A stretch of DNA of 16,933 nt. It comes from Clostridiales bacterium (lineage in GTDB: Bacteria; Bacillota; Clostridia; Lachnospirales; Cellulosilyticaceae). Every line of letters begins with the position of its first letter. Position 1 is the first letter of the stretch. Shown here one piece after another: positions 12,746 to 16,933 of this stretch. The DNA lies in assembly GCA_019418225.1 (NCBI GenBank), contig DYCF01000066.1, positions 1-16,933 on the forward strand. Reading direction: 5' to 3'. The notes under the pieces are model-generated. The model searched no databases, was not told the DNA's origin, and saw nothing but the letters and a program-made list of their open reading frames with translations. The position numbers and the translations under genes were made by a program.

Positions 12746-14928
12746 CAAAGATTATTGATGCAATTTTAAAGCTAACGGATAATTTTACGCCTACATTAAC
12801 TAAAGCACAGCATGAGCTTGTGAAGTATTCAAAGCAAGTACAAAGGGTAGGTAAAGACATACAAAAAACAGGGGAAAATATTGAGAAGGTAGGCACTAAA
12901 CTATCTATTGGTATTACTGCCCCTTTAACAGCTCTTGGAACGATGGCAATTTCTACAGCAAATAGTTTTGAAGATGCTATGGCTAAAGTAAGTACGATTG
13001 CAGATACAAGTAGTAAATCAATGGTAGTACTTAAAGAGGAAATATTAGCATTATCCAATAATACGGGAATAGCTTTTACAGAACTTGCAGAAGCACAATA
13101 TCAAGCAATATCAGCAGGTGTGGATACAGCTGAATCTGTTAAGTTTGTAGAAACTGCAGTAAAGGCAGCTAAAGGTGGTTTTACAGATACTACAACAGCT
13201 ATTGATGGCTTAACCACCGTATTAAATGCGTATGGTATGACAGCAGATAAAGTAACAGATATATCTAATCAAATGATGTTAGCACAGAACTTTGGTAAAA
13301 CTTCTTTTGGAGAAATGGCACAAAGTTTAGGGAATGTTATCCCAACAGCAGCACAATTAGGTGTAACTACTGAGGAGTTATTTAGTTCTATTGCCACATT
13401 AACTAAACAAGGTATTGGAACAAGTGAAGCTATTACAGGTTTAAAGGCAGCTATGTCCAATATTATTAAACCTTCAACAGAGGCAGTTAAGTTAGCTGAC
13501 CAATTAGGGATTAGCTTTAACTCGGCTCATTTAGAGTCTGTAGGATTTGCCACATTTATGAAAGAGATTGCAGAGGCTACAGGTGGCAGTACAGAAATGA
13601 TGGGGAAACTATTTGGTTCAACAGAAGCTCTTAATACTATGTTAGTTTTAACAGGAAAAGGTGCAAGTGACTTTGAAAATGTTTTATCCCAAATGAGCCA
13701 AACTACAGGGCTTACAGAAAGTGCTTTTGAGGCCATGCAAACACCAAGTCAACGTTTTAATATAGCTCTAAATAAGATTAAAAATAGTATGATTCAATTT
13801 GGTGAGCTATTACTTCCGGTGTTTAAGAAGGTAACAGACACAATAGGTAAGGTGGGAGATGCTTTAAATAACTTAACACCTGAGCAAGCTCAAAGCATTA
13901 TAAAATTTGGATTGATGACAGCTAGTATAGGGCCGGTTATAAAAATATTTGGAAAGCTAGTAAGTAGTGTAGGTAAAGCTACCACATCTGTTGGAAAGTT
14001 AGGTGTAACTATTAAAGGACTTAAGAGCATGAAGGATGTAATGAAGCTTGTGTTTTCTCCTGCAAATAAAGTAGTTTTAGTGATGACAGCTATTGCATTA
14101 GTAGCAGGGCTCATTATTAAATACTGGCAACCTTTAAAAACATTTTTTATAGGATGCTTTAATAAGATTAAGGAATTGGCTTTAAGTTGTGGTTTAGATA
14201 TTGAACAGCTCAAAGAAGTATTTAATAAAGCTAAGGAAGGAATAAGCACAGCTATTCAAGGGATAATAAGCCTCGTGCAGTGGCTATGGCAAATGATTCA
14301 GCCGGTAATATCAATGGTAGTGGAATATATCAAAATTAGTTGTTCGGCTTGGATAGGTGCTTTCAAGGGAGTACTTACAGGGGTAGCAACAGTTATTAAT
14401 GGTGTGGTTGAAGTACTAGGTGGTATTATAGAGTTCATTGTGGGTGTGTTTACTCTAAATTGGCAGAATGCATGGCAAGGTGTGGTTAATATCTTTACAG
14501 GAATTTTTAGGAGTATTACAGGAGTATGCAAGAGCGTTATGAATGGGATTATAGGCTTTATTAATGGTGCAATTAGTGGCATCAATAGGCTAGGTTCGTT
14601 TAAAATGCCTGAGTGGTTAGGTGGCAAACAAATAGGAATTAATATCCCACAAATACCAATGCTTTATAAAGGCACAGATAACTGGCAAGGTGGTACAGCA
14701 ATGATTCATGATAGGGGTGCAGAGATTGTAGACTTGCCAAGAGGAACAAGAGTATATCCACATGATGAAAGTATTAAAAAGGCCTTTAATGATGGTGCTA
14801 GAAGTAGTGGTGGTGTAAGTATAGCAAAACTAGCAGATACCATTGTAGTAAGAGAAGATGCAGATATAGATAAAATTGCAAATGCACTTTATAATAAACT
14901 TAAAAAGCATGCATTGAATATAGCTTAA
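12742..14928 (+). CDS. Tail tape measure protein (TP901 core), ATA start proposed
   Basis: Sets tail length and is ejected with the DNA; 728 residues with the start used here. The TP901-type core runs from about residue 70 to 350 and includes A-M-A-K-V-S-T-I-A-D, A-Q-Y-Q-A-I-S-A-G and a G-x-T-x-x-E-L-F segment. Hydrophobic helices lie near 443-462, 534-572 and 584-615. I see no peptidase or lysozyme domain. The first conventional start (GTG 12820) would remove 26 residues that form a typical opening, A-K-I-I-D-A-I-L-K-L-T-D-N-F-T. Between the in-frame TGA at 12733 and GTG 12820 there is no ATG, GTG or TTG. ATA at 12742 is five bases after GGGGGTGAT (12728-12736) and overlaps the preceding stop as ATAG. 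A length near 110 nm is a rough estimate from 1.5 angstrom per residue. Confidence 0.93.
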   Translation: MAKIIDAILKLTDNFTPTLTKAQHELVKYSKQVQRVGKDIQKTGENIEKVGTKLSIGITAPLTALGTMAISTANSFEDAMAKVSTIADTSSKSMVVLKEEILALSNNTGIAFTELAEAQYQAISAGVDTAESVKFVETAVKAAKGGFTDTTTAIDGLTTVLNAYGMTADKVTDISNQMMLAQNFGKTSFGEMAQSLGNVIPTAAQLGVTTEELFSSIATLTKQGIGTSEAITGLKAAMSNIIKPSTEAVKLADQLGISFNSAHLESVGFATFMKEIAEATGGSTEMMGKLFGSTEALNTMLVLTGKGASDFENVLSQMSQTTGLTESAFEAMQTPSQRFNIALNKIKNSMIQFGELLLPVFKKVTDTIGKVGDALNNLTPEQAQSIIKFGLMTASIGPVIKIFGKLVSSVGKATTSVGKLGVTIKGLKSMKDVMKLVFSPANKVVLVMTAIALVAGLIIKYWQPLKTFFIGCFNKIKELALSCGLDIEQLKEVFNKAKEGISTAIQGIISLVQWLWQMIQPVISMVVEYIKISCSAWIGAFKGVLTGVATVINGVVEVLGGIIEFIVGVFTLNWQNAWQGVVNIFTGIFRSITGVCKSVMNGIIGFINGAISGINRLGSFKMPEWLGGKQIGINIPQIPMLYKGTDNWQGGTAMIHDRGAEIVDLPRGTRVYPHDESIKKAFNDGARSSGGVSIAKLADTIVVREDADIDKIANALYNKLKKHALNIA

Positions 14929-14943
14929 GAGAGTAGGAGCGTT

Positions 14944-15171
14944 ATGAAAGTAGAAATAAGACAATATAAATATAAGTGCTGTAAGTGCAATTATTGCGAG
15001 TGGATTCCAGAGGAAGTAATAGGTGAATTTGCTGATATAGATATGTATTGCAATGGTAAAAGTAAAATGCCTATTTTAGAGTGTCCATATTGTAATGGTA
15101 ATTTTAAATATGATAATGAAGTAGCAGTGCATACGTTTGAAGAAGAAAATGATGACAGTTTACTATTTTAA
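14944..15171 (+). CDS. Small zinc-ribbon-like protein (passenger gene)
   Basis: A 75-residue protein with Cys at 12, 13, 15, 18, 36, 47 and 50. C12/C15 or C15/C18 together with C47-P-Y-C50 could form a zinc ribbon. The tail after residue 60 is acidic (E-E-E-N-D-D). The ATG has a GTAGGAGC ribosome binding site (14934-14941). It lies between the tape measure and XkdP-like genes, which are usually adjacent, so it is probably an accessory gene. A regulatory or nucleic-acid-binding role would fit a zinc ribbon but cannot be shown from this sequence. Confidence 0.6.
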   Translation: MKVEIRQYKYKCCKCNYCEWIPEEVIGEFADIDMYCNGKSKMPILECPYCNGNFKYDNEVAVHTFEEENDDSLLF

Positions 15172-15189
15172 TATAAATAGGAGGTAAGA

Positions 15190-15819
15190 TTGGATTATTA
15201 TTTATCATTTAACAATAATGAAGAAAGGATAAGGCTGCCAGTCCTTCCTTCTTCTTTTGAGGTAACTGTGCCTCATCAAAATACAACAGTAAATATTACT
15301 AATTTAGGTGAGATTAATTTAATAGGTAAAACAGGACTTATAAATATGAATATAGAGGGCTTCTTTCCTAATCAAGAGTATCCATTTTGTTTGTATACTA
15401 GCTTCTCTAAGCCTTATGAATATATCAAGCAACTTCTTAAGTGGAAGAACTCAGGAAAGCCCATAAGGGTGATTGTGACAAACACACCTATTAATTATGC
15501 TATGGCAATAGAAAGCCTTACATATTCAGAAGTAGATGGCACTGGTGATGTTTATTTTAGTCTAGAGCTTAAAGAGTATAAGTTTATTTCAACTACAAAA
15601 CAAACAACTACAACTTCTAATGGTACAATATTAACCACACCAAATACTACTAGACAAGTAAAGTCTCCTTCTGACACCTATGCGGTCAAAAAAGGAGATA
15701 CTTTATGGCTTATAGCAAAGAAAGTTACAGGTGATGGCTCTAATTACAAAGCTATTGCAGCTAAGAATAATATTACTGACCCTAATAAAATCTATGTAGG
15801 ACAAAAGTTGGTGATATAA
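15190..15819 (+). CDS. LysM-domain tail protein (XkdP-like)
   Basis: A 209-residue protein starting at a TTG with AGGAGG five bases upstream (15179-15184). The N-terminal 130 residues (R-L-P-V-L-P-S-S-F-E-V onward, and P-I-R-V-I-V-T-N-T-P-I-N near 95-106) match the XkdP/gp53-like part. A Thr-rich linker (about 136-158) joins it to a C-terminal LysM domain (Y-A-V-K-K-G-D-T-L-W-L-I-A-K-K to K-I-Y-V-G-Q-K-L-V-I). LysM binds peptidoglycan, and in this position it lies at the baseplate hub region. The stop overlaps the next start as TAATG. Confidence 0.92.
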   Translation: MDYYLSFNNNEERIRLPVLPSSFEVTVPHQNTTVNITNLGEINLIGKTGLINMNIEGFFPNQEYPFCLYTSFSKPYEYIKQLLKWKNSGKPIRVIVTNTPINYAMAIESLTYSEVDGTGDVYFSLELKEYKFISTTKQTTTTSNGTILTTPNTTRQVKSPSDTYAVKKGDTLWLIAKKVTGDGSNYKAIAAKNNITDPNKIYVGQKLVI

Positions 15820-16766
15820 TGCCAAAGGTAATATTAAAGAATAAAACAGATAATATTGATGTCACCAATATGATTAATGAGATAGTGTGGGGTGGCAGCA
15901 CATCAGAAATAGCAAGGACTTTACAGCTAAATTTCTTATATCCATTACATGATACATATGCACCTAAGATTTATCCCAATATAGGTGATGGAATGTATTT
16001 ATATAATGATAATGAAAAAGAGTTATTTAGAGGTAGGGTCTTTTATAATGAGCGATTTGGAGAACAAGGTACTATACAAATTACTTGTTATGATGATGCT
16101 ATTAGGTTAAGTAAAAGCAAGGGCACATATAATTTTAAGAATAAAACAGCAGAAGCTATTACAACGACAGTATGTAATGATTTAGGAATAGAAGTGGGAG
16201 CACTTGCTAAAACAGGAATACCACAAAAACTATTATGTAGTAGTATGGGGATGTATGAAATTATAAAGACAGCTTATGATGGAGCCAGTAGTCAAAATGG
16301 TAAGAAGTATTATATTACAATGCGAAAAGGTAAGTTATGTGTGGATCAAGTCGGTAATGAAGTTGTTGACTACACTTTGCGAGCAGATACAAATATAGTC
16401 GAAAGTTCATATTCTGAGAATGCAGAGGGTGTGGTCAATAAGGTTAAGATTTATGATGAAAATGATCAGTACTTAGGTATAGTACAAAATGATGAACTCA
16501 TAGATTTAGTGGGTACATTCCAAGAGGTATATATTAAGGAAGATAATAAACAGGCAAGAACTGTGGCTCAAAGTATGTTGCAAGGTATATCACAGGAAAT
16601 AAGTGTTACAGTTAGAGGCGACACAAGTTGTATAAGTGGAAGGACTATTAAAATTGAGGACTCATTAACTAAGTTAGTGGGTTCTTTTTATATTGAGTCA
16701 GATGAACATGAGTGGAGTGGTGGGCGGTATAAAACTAACATAATACTAGTAGCTGAAAGAGTATAG
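15819..16766 (+). CDS. Baseplate hub protein (XkdQ-like, gp27/gpD type)
   Basis: A 315-residue hub protein linking tail tube to baseplate spike in contractile tails. Characteristic features are I-V-W-G-G-S-T-S-E-I-A-R-T-L near the start, L-F-R-G-R-V-F (about 69-75), C-Y-D-D-A-I-R-L-S-K-S-K (about 88-99) and, in the C-terminal third, V-V-N-K-V-K-I-Y and a final Y-I-E-S-D-E-H-E-W. Translation is coupled to the XkdP-like gene through TAATG. In PBSX-type operons this gene is followed at once by an XkdR/DUF2577-type gene. That gene is not visible in the 167 bases that remain, so the operon seems to be interrupted. Confidence 0.9.
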   Translation: MPKVILKNKTDNIDVTNMINEIVWGGSTSEIARTLQLNFLYPLHDTYAPKIYPNIGDGMYLYNDNEKELFRGRVFYNERFGEQGTIQITCYDDAIRLSKSKGTYNFKNKTAEAITTTVCNDLGIEVGALAKTGIPQKLLCSSMGMYEIIKTAYDGASSQNGKKYYITMRKGKLCVDQVGNEVVDYTLRADTNIVESSYSENAEGVVNKVKIYDENDQYLGIVQNDELIDLVGTFQEVYIKEDNKQARTVAQSMLQGISQEISVTVRGDTSCISGRTIKIEDSLTKLVGSFYIESDEHEWSGGRYKTNIILVAERV

Positions 16767-16774
16767 TAAAACAT

Positions 16775-16830
16775 GGCTATGTTAGACAAATTCGTTGATA
16801 CAGAAATATAAGAATAGGCTAAACATAGCC
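16775..16830. repeat. 56-base segment bounded by perfect 9-base inverted repeats
   Basis: GGCTATGTT (16775-16783) and AACATAGCC (16822-16830) are exact reverse complements. No T run follows, so it is a poor terminator. It could be the edge or remnant of a mobile element, or an RNA hairpin. I found no flanking target duplication. Confidence 0.5.
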
Positions 16831-16933
16831 CCACATAACAATATGATATAACGGAACAATAAATTTCGGATTATGCTACGGGTCTATAAATAATTTTGTG
16901 TATTCTCTTTCTAATGGCAATCGATTTTTAAAT

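Noticed and set aside
12678..13058. 126-codon open frame on the - strand
   Set aside because: It is antisense to the chaperone extension and tape measure start, with no ribosome binding site or family resemblance.
13890..14249. 119-codon and similar - strand open frames within the tape measure gene (also 14298-14627)
   Set aside because: They are shadows of a long coding gene with no independent support.
16876..16932. C-terminus of a - strand gene entering from the right edge
   Set aside because: Only 18 open codons are visible and the sequence is not recognisable, so it is kept as part of a finding and not listed as a gene.
1..16933. Recoded stop codons (TAG or TGA read as amino acid)
   Set aside because: TAA and TAG both end genes at conserved lengths, and Trp is encoded by TGG throughout. 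TGA is a rare stop here but ends portal at a sensible length.
1..16933. CRISPR array, tRNA, rRNA or riboswitch
   Set aside because: I saw no regularly spaced direct repeats, no cloverleaf with a typical T-loop, and no known riboswitch core. Intergenic gaps are almost all too short.

Overview
The window is the left part of the late (packaging, head and tail) operon of a temperate phage or prophage with a contractile tail. The host is probably a low-GC member of the Clostridia. That assignment rests on the AT-rich sequence, strong AGGAGG-type ribosome binding sites, GTG and TTG starts alongside ATG, and PBSX-type (XkdK/M/N/P/Q-like) tail genes. All convincing genes lie on the + strand.

Layout. 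Bases 1-121 hold a rho-independent terminator for something further left, then a plausible promoter. Bases 122-2118 carry an HNH endonuclease followed by two genes not usually found there: an unrecognised 192-residue protein and a DUF2971-like protein. Bases 2154-9878 form a packaging and head module of HK97 type: TerS (P27 type), TerL, an orphan beta-class DNA methyltransferase, portal, prohead protease, major capsid protein, head-tail connector, head-tail adaptor and gp10-like protein. Bases 9879-16766 form the tail module: tail terminator, sheath, tube, tail assembly chaperone with a -1 frameshift extension, tape measure protein, LysM-bearing XkdP-like protein and XkdQ-like hub. Small passenger genes sit at 8597, 11419 and 14944. 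The operon appears to break off after the hub gene, in a 167-base stretch with an inverted repeat.

How the genes work together. HNH, TerS and TerL package DNA through the portal into a capsid built by the major capsid protein and matured by the protease. The connector, adaptor, gp10-like and terminator proteins join head to tail. Tube, sheath, chaperones, tape measure, XkdP-like and XkdQ-like proteins build the contractile tail.

Main points of interest. (1) Three core genes (TerL, head-tail adaptor, tape measure) have no usable ATG, GTG or TTG at their true N-terminus. Each has instead an ATA codon correctly spaced from a ribosome binding site. (2) The tail chaperone has an A-AAA-AAG slippery site leading into a 60-codon extension. 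(3) A tandem 10-bp duplication at the portal/protease junction sets the reading frame: with one copy, the two proteins would be fused. (4) The heptamer GGTGTGG is strongly over-represented on one strand, in several reading frames, like a Chi-type motif. (5) Several passenger genes interrupt conserved gene order.
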